Position numbers and translations under genes: made by a program. From NCBI RefSeq assembly GCF_016428645.1, contig NZ_JAELXW010000112.1, forward strand, positions 1-35,589: a stretch of DNA of 35,589 nucleotides, read 5' to 3'. Source of the stretch: Glycomyces salinus (lineage in GTDB: Bacteria; Actinomycetota; Actinomycetes; Mycobacteriales; Micromonosporaceae). The notes below the pieces were generated by a model. It did no database searches and was not told the DNA's origin. It saw only the letters and a program-made list of their open reading frames with translations. Below are positions 1 to 7,956 of this stretch, one piece after another (within the stretch, counting starts at the first letter, position 1; each line of letters begins with the position of its first letter).

Positions 1-12
1 TCCCACCCAGGA

Positions 13-37
13 TAAGCGCTTACATCGATGAATGTAA
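13..37. promoter_or_regulatory. Operator-like palindromes at the left edge
   Basis: A perfect 10-bp palindrome, TAAGCGCTTA (13-22), is followed by an overlapping inverted repeat TTACAT-N6-ATGTAA (20-37). TAAGCGCTTA has the central CG symmetry usual in LacI-family operators. The only gene nearby in the window, the LacI repressor, ends at 114 and points this way, so these sites probably serve a gene beyond the left edge. The partner regulator is unknown. Confidence 0.4.
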
Positions 38-113
38 ATGGGAGGGTGAACGGTAAATCAATCCGATTCGGCCCTGCCCTGCTCCGCCCTCCGGGCGACG
101 GCCGTCGATCCTC

Positions 114-1178
114 TCATGGACGCGTGGATTGGCCTGGTGGAGGCGGGATCTCGCCGCTGCCGCGCGTGATGAGCGTGGTGCTCACGACTACGCGCCGCGG
201 AGGGGAGGTGTCGCCGTCCAGCCTCGCGAACACTCGTTCGGCGGCGGTGCGGCCGAGGTCCTCCGGGTGCTGGGCCATCACGGTCACTCCGGGTTCCAGT
301 AGGTCGGCCAGTTCGACGTCGTCGAAGCCGACCAGGGCGGTGTCCCGATGGCGCCCGCGCCGGCGCAGGGCGTGCAGCGCGCCGACGGTGACGAGATTCT
401 GAGAGCTGAAGACGGCGGTGGGCGGGTTCGGGCCGTCGAGCAGTCGCAGCAGCGCTTCGCGGGCGCGTTCGGAGTCGTGGAGGTCCTCGATCACCGCGAC
501 GTCGTCGACGGGGACGCCGCCGTGTCCGAGCGCCTCGAGGAAGCCGCGTCGGCGCTCGCGCGCGGTCTGGATGCTGTGGAGGTCGCCCAGGTAGGCGAAG
601 CGCCGGTGGCCGCGGGCCAGCAGATGCTCGGCCGCCCGGGCGGCACCGCCGAAGTTGTCGCTGGCCACTGCGTCGGCTTCGATTCCGGACGGCTCCCGGT
701 CGATGAACACGATCGGGGTGCCGCGACGCAGTTCCGGCTCCAGGTAGGCCTGGTTCTCCGACGCGGTGGTGAGGATGAGCCCGTCGACCCGCCGCCGCAG
801 GAACGCGGCGACGGCCTCGCGTTCGCGGTCGGGGTCGTCATCGAGGCTGGAGGCGAACACCGCGACTCCGCGCCCGACCGCGGCATCCTCGATCGCGCGG
901 TGGACGGCCCCGGCGAAGGGGTTGTCGACGCTGCTGACGAGCAGGCCGAGCGTCCTGGTGCGGCGGTCGGAGCGGCGCAGGTTCCCGGCGTGCAGGTCCG
1001 GCTGGTAGTCGAGGGATCGAGCGGCGTCGAGCACCCGGCGCGCGGTCTCGGGAGCGACGTTCGGTTCACCGTTGATGACCCTCGAGACGGTCTTGACCGC
1101 GACTCCCGCGAGTTCCGCGACCTGGCGCATGGTGGGGCGGGCACTGCTGCCCGGATTCAGATTTGACAACGATGTCAC
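114..1178 (-). CDS. LacI-family transcriptional repressor of the fructose-type operon
   Basis: This is a 354-residue LacI/GalR-type regulator. The N-terminal helix-turn-helix and hinge helix (about residues 16-70) read MRQVAELAGVAVKTVSRVIN, with a typical sugar-binding periplasmic-protein fold behind it (LGLLVSSVDNPF, then VVIEDL and VGFDDVELADLL). The start chosen is GTG at 1178, because GGAG lies 8 bases upstream. ATG at 1130 would begin right at the HTH and is less likely. It is divergent from a ribose/fructose-type ABC operon, and two identical inverted operators lie between them. One of these overlaps its own start codon, so it probably represses both itself and the operon. The inducer is probably fructose or a fructose phosphate, inferred from the neighbouring kinase and GH32 genes. 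Confidence 0.88.
   Translation of the reverse strand: MTSLSNLNPGSSARPTMRQVAELAGVAVKTVSRVINGEPNVAPETARRVLDAARSLDYQPDLHAGNLRRSDRRTRTLGLLVSSVDNPFAGAVHRAIEDAAVGRGVAVFASSLDDDPDREREAVAAFLRRRVDGLILTTASENQAYLEPELRRGTPIVFIDREPSGIEADAVASDNFGGAARAAEHLLARGHRRFAYLGDLHSIQTARERRRGFLEALGHGGVPVDDVAVIEDLHDSERAREALLRLLDGPNPPTAVFSSQNLVTVGALHALRRRGRHRDTALVGFDDVELADLLEPGVTVMAQHPEDLGRTAAERVFARLDGDTSPPRRVVVSTTLITRGSGEIPPPPGQSTRP
1163..1177. promoter_or_regulatory. LacI operator O1, overlapping the repressor start codon
   Basis: TGACA-N4-TGTCA symmetry is seen at 1164-1177. The 15-mer 1163-1177 is the exact reverse complement of 1241-1255. It covers the first codons of the LacI gene (start 1178), so binding would block the repressor's own expression. 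Confidence 0.7.
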
Positions 1179-1204
1179 GATTTGGTCTCCAAGGCCGGCT
1201 TAAC

Positions 1205-1234
1205 TTGAATCTTTGCGTTCGCATGCTCTAAAGA
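1205..1234 (+). promoter_or_regulatory. Probable promoter of the fructose-type ABC operon
   Basis: A -35-like TTGAAT (1205-1210) and a -10-like TAAAGA (1229-1234) are separated by 18 bases. GATAAT (1233-1238) is an alternative -10. Operator O2 starts a few bases downstream, which fits repression by blocking transcription initiation. The hexamers are only moderate matches, so the exact start site is an inference. Confidence 0.45.
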
Positions 1235-1240
1235 TAATCC

Positions 1241-1255
1241 TGACATCGTTGTCAA
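1241..1255. promoter_or_regulatory. LacI operator O2 of the fructose-type operon
   Basis: TGACATCGTTGTCAA has arms TGACA/TGTCA around a 4-base centre. It is the exact inverted copy of the site at 1163-1177, with 78 bases between equivalent ends. It lies between the probable -10 box and the ribosome binding site at 1280-1287. Confidence 0.7.
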
Positions 1256-1293
1256 CGGGCAGCGGAACCAGACCCTTCAGAGGAGATTCACCG

Positions 1294-2376
1294 ATGAATC
1301 GCAATCGAGCCGGCGCCCTCCGCCGGACCCTCGTAGCCGCAAGCGCGCTCGCCACGAGCGCCACCCTCGCACTGACCGGATGCGATTCCGGCGGCGGCTC
1401 CGACGAAGACGCCGTCGGCGTCACGCTGATCGTCAAGACCACCACCAACCCATTCTTCGTGTCCATGCAGGAGGGCGCCGAGGCCGCCGCCGAGGAGTCC
1501 GGAGTCGAGCTGACGCTCGCCGCGGGCCGCCAGGACGGCGACGAGGACTCCCAGATCCAGGCGATCGAGAACGCCATCTCGCGCGGCGACGAAGGCATCC
1601 TCATCACCCCCAACGGTCCGGGCGTCGAAGACGCCCTCATCCGGGCGAGGGACGCGGGCCTGTACGTCATCGCCCTCGACACTCCGCCGTCCGATCCCGA
1701 GTCGGTCGACATCACCTTCGCCACCGACAACTTCCTGGCCGGGCAGCGCATCGGCGAATGGACCGCAGCCCAGCTCGACGGCGAAACCGCGGTCATCGCC
1801 ATGATCGACCTGTTCGACGACAGGATCGTCTCGGTCGACGTCCAACGCGACCAGGGCTTCCTCGACGGCATGGGCATCGACGTGGCCGACCCCGACCAGT
1901 ACGGCGACGAGACCGCCACCGGCCAGTACTCCGGTGGCGAGTACGAGATCGTCGGCCACGAGGCCTCCGAAGGGGCCGAGGACGGCGGCCGCACCGCCGC
2001 CGAGAACCTGCTGTCGGTCAACCCCGACATCAACGTCGTCTACACCATCAACGAACCGGCCGCATACGGCGCGCACGAGGCATTCGACGCCGCCGACGCG
2101 ACCGACGACCTCATCGTGGTGTCGGTCGACGGCGGCTGCGCCGGCGTCGACGCGGTGTCCGACGGCGTCATTTCCGCGACGAGCCAGCAGTACCCGGTCC
2201 GCATGGCCGAACTCGGAGTCGAGGCGATCGAGCAGCTGGCCACCACCGGCGAGGCCCCGGAGACCTCGGAGGGACTCGACTTCTTCAACACCGGCGTCGA
2301 ACTGGTCACCGACCAACCGCACGAAGGCATCGACTCGATCACCTCGACCGACGCGGCCGACATCTGCTGGGGCTAG
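1294..2376 (+). CDS. frcB: Fructose/ribose-type ABC transporter substrate-binding lipoprotein
   Basis: This 360-residue lipoprotein would capture a monosaccharide outside the membrane. An Arg-rich N-terminus and hydrophobic stretch end in the lipobox LTGC with Cys30. The mature part has the Peripla_BP_4 pattern: TTNPFFVSMQEGAEAAA near the start, AIENAISRGDEGILITPNG, then the hinge region with DGG and VRMAELGVEAIEQL. ATG 1294 is chosen because AGAGGAGA sits 6 bases upstream; an in-frame start at 1213 would put the leader inside the operator. It is first in an operon with an RbsC/FrcC-type permease, a single-domain ATPase and a PfkB kinase. The fructose assignment rests on the kinase and nearby GH32 enzymes. 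Ribose or another monosaccharide cannot be excluded. Confidence 0.85.
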   Translation: MNRNRAGALRRTLVAASALATSATLALTGCDSGGGSDEDAVGVTLIVKTTTNPFFVSMQEGAEAAAEESGVELTLAAGRQDGDEDSQIQAIENAISRGDEGILITPNGPGVEDALIRARDAGLYVIALDTPPSDPESVDITFATDNFLAGQRIGEWTAAQLDGETAVIAMIDLFDDRIVSVDVQRDQGFLDGMGIDVADPDQYGDETATGQYSGGEYEIVGHEASEGAEDGGRTAAENLLSVNPDINVVYTINEPAAYGAHEAFDAADATDDLIVVSVDGGCAGVDAVSDGVISATSQQYPVRMAELGVEAIEQLATTGEAPETSEGLDFFNTGVELVTDQPHEGIDSITSTDAADICWG

Positions 2377-2408
2377 ATCCCGGGAGACCCGAGGACAACG
2401 GAGCACAC

Positions 2409-3446
2409 GTGAGTCAGCAAACCAATGCGCCCGCGTCGGAGCACGACCTGGCCGAGGAGTTCCTCGACCGCTCCACCCCGCTGAGCGCGATCCGCAACCT
2501 ACTGCACCGCTACCCGGCCGTCAGCCCCGCCATCGTCCTGATCGCGGCCGTCGCCGTCTTCGGCGGCCTCAACGACCGCTTCCTGGAACCGTCGAACCTG
2601 TCGCTGGTGAGCCAGCAGGTCGCTGTGGTCGGCACGCTCGCCCTGGCCCAGACCCTGATCATCCTGACCGCCGGGATCGACCTGTCGGTCGGCGCGGTCA
2701 TGGTGCTCAGCTCCATGGTCATCGCGCAGGCGACAGTCCAGAACGGACTTCCGGCACCGGTCGGGATCGGGCTCGGCCTGGCCGTCGGCCTGGGGGCGGG
2801 CGCGTTCAACGGCTTCCTGGTCACCCGGTTGAAGCTGCCGCCGTTCATCGTCACCCTCGGCTCGCTCAACATCTTCCTCGCGCTGACGCTGCTCTACTCC
2901 GGCGGCGCGACCGTGCGCGGCGGGGACATGCCGGGTCTGCTGACGCTGACCGGGGAGACCTTCACCATCGGCGGGGTCAACTTCACCGTCGGGGTGGTGA
3001 TGATGCTGGTCCTCTATATCGCACTGGCCATGATCCTCCAGGGCACGGCCTGGGGCCGCCACGTGTACGCCGCCGGGGACGACCCCGAGGCGGCGCGGCT
3101 GGCGGGCATCAGCGTCCAGCGGGTGCTGGCGAGCATCTATCTCACGGCCGGAGCCATCCTCGCCGTCGCGGCGTGGATCCAGATCGGCCGGTCCAACGCC
3201 GCCTCGCCCAACATCGGCATCGACCTGAACCTCGACTCGATCACCGCGGTCGTGATCGGCGGGACGAGCCTGTTCGGCGGGCGCGGCACCGTCTGGGGCA
3301 CGCTGCTGGGCGCGCTCATCGTCGGCGTGTTCCGCAACGGGCTGTCCCTGGCCGGGGTCGACGTGCTGTGGCAGACCTTCGCCGTCGGCGTCCTCATCAT
3401 CGTCGCGGTCTCGGTCGACCAGTGGATCAGGAAGGGACGCAAATGA
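2409..3446 (+). CDS. frcC: Fructose/ribose-type ABC transporter permease
   Basis: This is a 345-residue inner-membrane permease of the RbsC/FrcC (BPD_transp_2) family, with many hydrophobic segments from about residue 40 onward. Family hallmarks are TLIILTAGIDLSVGAVM, LPPFIVTLGSLNIF, the cytoplasmic coupling helix around GDDPEAARLAGISV, and AVVIGGTSLFGGRGTVWGTLLGALIVG. The GTG start at 2409 follows GGAG by five bases and leaves a soluble N-terminal tail of about 30 residues. It follows the binding-protein gene by 32 bases, and its stop overlaps the next ATG (ATGA at 3443-3446), so translation is likely coupled to the ATPase gene. Confidence 0.88.
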   Translation: MSQQTNAPASEHDLAEEFLDRSTPLSAIRNLLHRYPAVSPAIVLIAAVAVFGGLNDRFLEPSNLSLVSQQVAVVGTLALAQTLIILTAGIDLSVGAVMVLSSMVIAQATVQNGLPAPVGIGLGLAVGLGAGAFNGFLVTRLKLPPFIVTLGSLNIFLALTLLYSGGATVRGGDMPGLLTLTGETFTIGGVNFTVGVVMMLVLYIALAMILQGTAWGRHVYAAGDDPEAARLAGISVQRVLASIYLTAGAILAVAAWIQIGRSNAASPNIGIDLNLDSITAVVIGGTSLFGGRGTVWGTLLGALIVGVFRNGLSLAGVDVLWQTFAVGVLIIVAVSVDQWIRKGRK

Positions 3447-4231
3447 GCACCGACAGCGCCAGCCGCGGTGAACCGATCCTCCAGGCGTCCAGCCTGGTCA
3501 AGACCTTCGGCCGGGTCGTCGGCCTCGACGGGGCGAGCCTCGAGCTGTACCCCGGCGAGGTGCTGGCCGTCATCGGCGACAACGGCGCCGGGAAATCGAC
3601 CCTGATCAAGTGCCTCACCGGAGCGGAGGTCCCCGACGAGGGGGAGATCCGCCTGGAGGGGCGGCGGGTGCACTTCAAGCGCCCCCAGGACGCCCGCGCG
3701 CACGGCATCGAGACGGTGTACCAGACCCTCGCCGTCGCCCCGGCCCTCGACGTGGCCGCCAACCTGTTCCTGGGCCGTGAACTGCGCAAGCCCGGACCGT
3801 TGGGCACGGTCCTGCGCGCGGTCGACAAGAAGCGGATGCGGCGGCAGGCGAGGGAGGAGCTGTCCAACCTGGGCATCAAGACGCTCCAAGACGTGACCGT
3901 CCCGGTCGAGAACCTCTCGGGCGGCCAGCGGCAGGCCGTCGCGGTCGCCCGGGCGGCCGCCTTCGGCTCCAAGGTCGTCGTGCTCGACGAGCCGACCGCG
4001 GCGCTGGGAGTGCGCGAATCGCGCCAGGTCCTCGAGATGATCGCGGGCCTGCGCGACCGCGGCGTCCCGGTCATCCTGATCTCGCACGACATGCCCCAGG
4101 TGTTCGAGGTGGCCGACCGCATCCACGTCCAGCGGCTCGGCAGGCGCGCGGCCACCATTTCTCCGCGGACGCACTCGATGACCGACGCGGTGGCGATCAT
4201 GACCGGCGCCGCGCAGGGGAGCGCGAGTTGA
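3443..4231 (+). CDS. frcA: Sugar ABC transporter ATP-binding protein, single domain (FrcA-like)
   Basis: This is a 262-residue ATPase powering the neighbouring permease. It has Walker A GDNGAGKST (about residues 42-50), signature LSGGQRQA, Walker B VVVLDEPTAALG and switch His in ILISHDM. Monosaccharide importers of the RbsA/XylG kind normally carry two fused ATPase domains. This one has a single domain, as in FrcA of the fructose importers, and its tail (HVQRLGRRAA...THSMTDAVAIMTGA) resembles FrcA from memory. That supports fructose as substrate. It starts inside the permease stop codon and its own stop overlaps the TTG start of the kinase. Confidence 0.88.
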   Translation: MSTDSASRGEPILQASSLVKTFGRVVGLDGASLELYPGEVLAVIGDNGAGKSTLIKCLTGAEVPDEGEIRLEGRRVHFKRPQDARAHGIETVYQTLAVAPALDVAANLFLGRELRKPGPLGTVLRAVDKKRMRRQAREELSNLGIKTLQDVTVPVENLSGGQRQAVAVARAAAFGSKVVVLDEPTAALGVRESRQVLEMIAGLRDRGVPVILISHDMPQVFEVADRIHVQRLGRRAATISPRTHSMTDAVAIMTGAAQGSAS

Positions 4232-5148
4232 TCGGGGTAGTCGGGGAGGCGCTGATCGACCTGGCCGTATCCGAGACCGCCCCGGCCCGACCGGTGGCGC
4301 ATCCGGGCGGCAGCCCGATGAACGTGGCGGTCACCTTGGGCCGCTTGGAGTCACCGGTGGCCTTCCTGGGCCGCCTGTCCGGCGACGCGTTCGGTGAACT
4401 GCTCCGGAGCCACTTGAAGGATTCTGGAGTCGACCTTCGCTGGACGGTCGACGCGGCGGAGCCGACCAGTCTGGCGGTCGTGTCGGTCGCCCCCGGCGGG
4501 GGAGCGAGCTATTCCTTCCACGTCCACCGGACCGCCGACTGGCAGTGGTCGCCCGCCGAGCTCCCCGCCTCACCGGGCTTCGACGCCGTGCACGTCGGCT
4601 CCCTCGGGCTGGCACTCGAACCGGGCGGCCCGGTGGTCGCCGAATGGCTCGAACGGCTCGGCGGGGCGACCACGGTCAGTCTGGACCCGAACGTGCGGCC
4701 GAAGCTCCTGGGCGACCGGGAGCGGTACCGGCGACGGTTGGACCGGTGGCTGTCATTCTCCGACCTGGTCAAGGTCTCGGACGAGGACCTGAACTGGACA
4801 TGGCCCGGCGGTGACCCCGCCGACCTGGCTCGGGGCTGGATCGAGCAGGGGCGGCGCCTCGTCGTGGTGACGCGCGGCGCCGACGGCTCGCACGTGTTCG
4901 GGCGGGACTTCGAGTTCACGGTGGCGGCGTGCGAGACCGACATGGTCGACACGGTCGGCGCCGGCGACTCCTTCAGCGGCGCCCTGCTGCACTGGCTGGA
5001 TCGGGCGGAGCGACTGCGTCCGGACCGCTTTGCGAATCTGACTGCCGCCGAGGCGCGGGAAGCGGTCGAGTTCGCCTCCTCGGTCGCGGCCATCACCTGC
5101 TCGCGCGCCGGAGCGAACCCGCCGCGCCGCGGCGAACTCGCAAGGTGA
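4228..5148 (+). CDS. PfkB-family sugar kinase, probable fructokinase
   Basis: This is a 306-residue cytoplasmic ribokinase-like kinase. Two PfkB signatures are visible: the N-terminal GGSPMNVAVTLGRLE (about residues 28-42) and the C-terminal DTVGAGDSFSGALL, with catalytic base Asp247 in the GAGD anion hole. LDPNVRPKL is also typical of bacterial fructokinases. The TTG start at 4228 overlaps the ATPase stop (TTGA), and the protein begins directly with IGVVGEALIDL as the family does. As the last gene of the operon it would phosphorylate the imported sugar, most likely fructose to fructose-6-phosphate. Transcription probably ends at the hairpin at 5176-5212. Confidence 0.82.
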   Translation: MIGVVGEALIDLAVSETAPARPVAHPGGSPMNVAVTLGRLESPVAFLGRLSGDAFGELLRSHLKDSGVDLRWTVDAAEPTSLAVVSVAPGGGASYSFHVHRTADWQWSPAELPASPGFDAVHVGSLGLALEPGGPVVAEWLERLGGATTVSLDPNVRPKLLGDRERYRRRLDRWLSFSDLVKVSDEDLNWTWPGGDPADLARGWIEQGRRLVVVTRGADGSHVFGRDFEFTVAACETDMVDTVGAGDSFSGALLHWLDRAERLRPDRFANLTAAEAREAVEFASSVAAITCSRAGANPPRRGELAR

Positions 5149-5175
5149 GCCGACAGCCGTAGCCGAACAGAAGCG

Positions 5176-5212
5176 GGCTGCTCCGCATGGTCAGCGACCA
5201 TGCGGAGCAGCC
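5176..5212. terminator. Bidirectional terminator hairpin, 17-bp perfect stem
   Basis: The arms at 5176-5192 and 5196-5212 are perfect reverse complements with a 3-base loop. It sits between the convergent kinase and GH32 genes. There is no clear U-tract, as is common in actinobacteria, so its function is inferred from position and stem quality. Confidence 0.8.
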
Positions 5213-5235
5213 AGCCTCCATCCGACCGAGCCCGC

Positions 5236-6762
5236 TCAGAACTCGGTGATCGTGAAGTCCCGGAAGAGCGCCGGACCGCCGTCGGTGTACAGCGCGAGGC
5301 GCTCGTCGGCGGGCTCTGGGAAGGCCAGGCTGGAATGGGCGTAGCGGCCGTCGTCGACGAACATCTCCACCGAGAGGTTGTCGATCAGGATCCGCAGCTC
5401 CACCTCGCGCCGTGCGGGGTCGAACGGCGTGTGGCTCTCCATCCACTGGCCCGAGGCGTCCGGATTTCCGGTGAAGGCCCGGTTGACGTAGGCGAAGTCG
5501 TGGTAGACCCCGGCGTCGATGTGCCTGGAGTCGTCGTTCGAAAGTCGCAGCTGCATGCCGACGTTGTCCAACTGGCCCCAGGTGACGCGGGTCTGGATCT
5601 GGTAGGCCCGTCCCCGGTAGTCGAGCGCCGTCCTGCCGTCGACGGTGATGTCGCCCAGATCGATCCGGTTCGACGCCCGGTCATCGAGGGTTCGGACCGG
5701 GCGCGAGACCAGCGCGGACTCGGTGTCGCTGTACCAGTGCAGCGAGACCTCGCGGACGATCGAGTCGGTCCCGTTGAACCCGTCCGACTCCCAGGTGGGC
5801 GTGTTGTCCGGGTAGTCCCAGAAGTTCATCCAGCCGATGGCGTACCGGGTCTTCGAGTCGATCTGGCCGCCCTCCATCCGCTCCCAGCTGACTGCCGCGT
5901 ACCAGTCCCACCCGTAGTCGAGCCACTTCGGGTCCTCGTGGTTCGGGAAGAAGTTCGAGCCGTCGAAGTCCCCGGTCCAGTACGCGTAGTTCGCGGGCAG
6001 TCCCACGTGCTTGGCGTTGGCGCTCACGCCCAGCACCCACTGTCCGGGACCGGTGTCGGAGTCCATCCAGAACAGGTCCGGGCACTCGAAGACGCCCAGG
6101 CCGCCCCTGATGAAGCCGTCGACGTACGTCCAGGTCTTGAGGTCGTCGGAGTGGTAGAAGCCGACTTTGTCGTTCTCGGCCAGGGCCATCACCCACCGGC
6201 CGCGGGCCTCGTCCCAGATCACCTTGGGGTCGCGGAAGTCCACGACTCCGGGATTGGGCAGCACGACCTGGTCGCGCTGCTCGAAGGTGCGACCGCCGTC
6301 GGTCGAGTAGAACAGGAATTGCGCCTGCTGATGCGGTGCTGAGGCGAAGCGGTCTTCCTGAGTGGCGAGGCAGATGATGGCGCCCGCGCCGTAGCCGGCT
6401 GTATTGTTCTCGTCGACGACCAGGCCTCCGGACCAGATCGATCCGTTGGGGTTGGTCTCCTTGTGAATGGCGACGCCGAGATCCTGGAAGTCGACGTTGT
6501 CGTCGGTCGAGGCCAGGCGCCACGAGGTGCCGATAGCATCCGGGTAGTCCGGGTTGTAAAGGTAGTAGTAATAGGCCTTCCCGTCGACGTAGACCGGCCG
6601 CTGCGGGTCGTTCTTCCAGCCGTCGGGAACGGAGAAGTGGTATACGGGTCGGCGTGACTGCGACTGGGCGGCAGCCGGACTGGCCATCTGCATTCCCGTC
6701 AGGGATGCGGCGCCTCCGGCGCCCACGGCTCGGAGCAGGGTCCGTCTCGAGGTTCGTAGCAT
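5236..6762 (-). CDS. Secreted GH32 levanase / fructan hydrolase
   Basis: This is a 508-residue exported fructan-active enzyme. A twin-arginine leader (RRTLLRAVGAGG) ends near residue 32 in ASPAAAQ. The N-terminal five-bladed propeller has the GH32 triad: nucleophile Asp52 in WKNDPQ (canonical WMNDPN), RDP at 177-179, and acid/base Glu226 in ECPD. A C-terminal beta-sandwich (about 350-508) completes the family. The second ATG of the ATGATG pair (6762) is preferred, since GGAG lies five bases before it and only two before the first. Fructan hydrolases and levan fructotransferases share the WKNDPQRP variant as I recall, so exo-levanase versus transferase is not settled. It is convergent with the fructose operon and probably supplies it. 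Confidence 0.85.
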   Translation of the reverse strand: MLRTSRRTLLRAVGAGGAASLTGMQMASPAAAQSQSRRPVYHFSVPDGWKNDPQRPVYVDGKAYYYYLYNPDYPDAIGTSWRLASTDDNVDFQDLGVAIHKETNPNGSIWSGGLVVDENNTAGYGAGAIICLATQEDRFASAPHQQAQFLFYSTDGGRTFEQRDQVVLPNPGVVDFRDPKVIWDEARGRWVMALAENDKVGFYHSDDLKTWTYVDGFIRGGLGVFECPDLFWMDSDTGPGQWVLGVSANAKHVGLPANYAYWTGDFDGSNFFPNHEDPKWLDYGWDWYAAVSWERMEGGQIDSKTRYAIGWMNFWDYPDNTPTWESDGFNGTDSIVREVSLHWYSDTESALVSRPVRTLDDRASNRIDLGDITVDGRTALDYRGRAYQIQTRVTWGQLDNVGMQLRLSNDDSRHIDAGVYHDFAYVNRAFTGNPDASGQWMESHTPFDPARREVELRILIDNLSVEMFVDDGRYAHSSLAFPEPADERLALYTDGGPALFRDFTITEF

Positions 6763-6816
6763 CATTGCTCCAAATCTGAGATTGCGGTTGGCGAATTGAC
6801 ATATACGAATATATTT

Positions 6817-6865
6817 GGTTAATGGAGGTTAATCCCATGGGCTTGCGAAGTTAAATTCGGTTAAT
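6817..6865 (-). promoter_or_regulatory. GTTAAT-repeat region upstream of the secreted GH32 gene
   Basis: GGTTAAT occurs at 6817-6823, 6827-6833 and 6859-6865, with a related GTTAAA at 6850-6855. The first two are 10 bases apart. GTTAAT is also the half-site of the palindromic operator at 12250-12263. The AT-rich stretch at 6798-6816 beside them probably holds the GH32 promoter, but no hexamer pair is convincing. Confidence 0.4.
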
Positions 6866-6871
6866 TCGGAT

Positions 6872-6903
6872 GCAGGCCGTCTCGCTTTCGCGAGACGGCC
6901 TGC
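6872..6903 (-). terminator. Terminator of the second fructan operon
   Basis: A 14-bp perfect stem (6872-6885 with 6890-6903) closes on a TTTC tetraloop. It lies 43 bases past the stop of the GH32/GH68-like gene, the last gene of the minus-strand operon. It also sits just upstream of the secreted GH32 gene, insulating it from read-through. Confidence 0.75.
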
Positions 6904-6946
6904 CGATTGCGGGCGATTCAGAATTGCATTGGAGAATGGCGGATTC

Positions 6947-7903
6947 TCAGGACGGAAGTCTTCGCACCAGTCTTTCGCCATTCCACCGCACGGGTATCGG
7001 GTCGGTGATCTCGCCTATGAACTCGCCTTCCTCGTAATTGCGGAAACCGATGATGTGCGGGATCCCGCCGAGATCGTGCAGGCGTGCGGCGTAGAGGCTG
7101 TCGTGCTCGAACGGCCGGGCATCCGCGATATCGAACCCGCCCAGCAGATCGTCGACGGGCACGACGTAGTTGTCGCCGGTCTCGCCGAGGGCCCGCCGCG
7201 CGTCCGAAGCCTCCTTGGGTCCGCAGCAGAACAGCAGCAGCCACTGCCCGTCGACCTGGTGCAGCTGCGTCACCTCGATCTGGCCGAAGCCGAGCGCGTC
7301 CGGCCGGCTCAGCGGGGGCAGCACCTCCCATTTCTCCAGGTCGTCCGACCTGGCGTGGCCGACCACGCCGCGCTCGCGCGTCGCCTCGGGGCCGGCGACG
7401 CGGGAGGTGAACAGCATCCGCCACCCCTCGCCTTCGGGGTCTCGGAGGACCCACGGGTCCCGGCAGGCCTCGTCGAACCAGCCCGAGTCGTCGCTGAACT
7501 TCTCGTAGTACCGGGGATCGGCCTCGACCTGCGGGCCCGGGAGCCGGTGCCACACCGTCAAGTCGTCGGAGACCGCCGATCCGATCCGCTGCACCTTGCC
7601 GTCCTCGGCGCGGGACACGCCGGTGTAGAACATCCGCCACCGGCCGGCGTCGTCGCGGACGACCGAGCCGGTCCAGGTGGCCTGGTCGTCCCAAGCGGGG
7701 GCGTCGTCGAAGACCAGCGCGTCGGGCAGCAGCGTCCAGTCGCGCAGGTCGTCGGAGACGGCATGGCCGATCGTGGCGCGCAGGTGCCTCCGGTCCTCGT
7801 CGCGCAGCGCCCGGGAGGCACGCAGGAAGAACGCGTGATGGTGCCCCTCGTCGTCGGTGGCGTACCAGGAGTCCCAGACCCAGTGGTCGGCGAGTTTCAG
7901 CAT
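6947..7903 (-). CDS. GH32/GH68-like (clan GH-J type) cytoplasmic beta-fructosidase-like enzyme
   Basis: This 318-residue protein has no signal peptide and is one five-bladed propeller without the C-terminal sandwich of classical GH32. Repeated blade motifs of the form SDDLxxW (three copies) are visible. Candidate catalytic residues follow the clan order: Asp11 in HWVWDSW, CRDPWV with Asp149, and Glu210 in GQIEVTQ. WMNDPN and ECP are both replaced, so it is a divergent member. Invertase/levansucrase-type chemistry is plausible but not proven. It closes the LacI-SBP-permease-permease operon, 53 bases after the second permease, so it probably cleaves the imported oligosaccharide inside the cell. 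An AAGGAAA ribosome binding site precedes ATG 7903. Confidence 0.72.
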   Translation of the reverse strand: MLKLADHWVWDSWYATDDEGHHHAFFLRASRALRDEDRRHLRATIGHAVSDDLRDWTLLPDALVFDDAPAWDDQATWTGSVVRDDAGRWRMFYTGVSRAEDGKVQRIGSAVSDDLTVWHRLPGPQVEADPRYYEKFSDDSGWFDEACRDPWVLRDPEGEGWRMLFTSRVAGPEATRERGVVGHARSDDLEKWEVLPPLSRPDALGFGQIEVTQLHQVDGQWLLLFCCGPKEASDARRALGETGDNYVVPVDDLLGGFDIADARPFEHDSLYAARLHDLGGIPHIIGFRNYEEGEFIGEITDPIPVRWNGERLVRRLPS

Positions 7904-7956
7904 CGGTTTCCTTCACAGATCGCGGTTCGAGGGTGTTCAGGGAATGGCGCAGCCGG

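Noticed and set aside
3443..4231. Truncated ATPase, since ribose-type importers have two fused domains
   Set aside because: All ATPase motifs are complete, and FrcA-type fructose importers normally have one domain.
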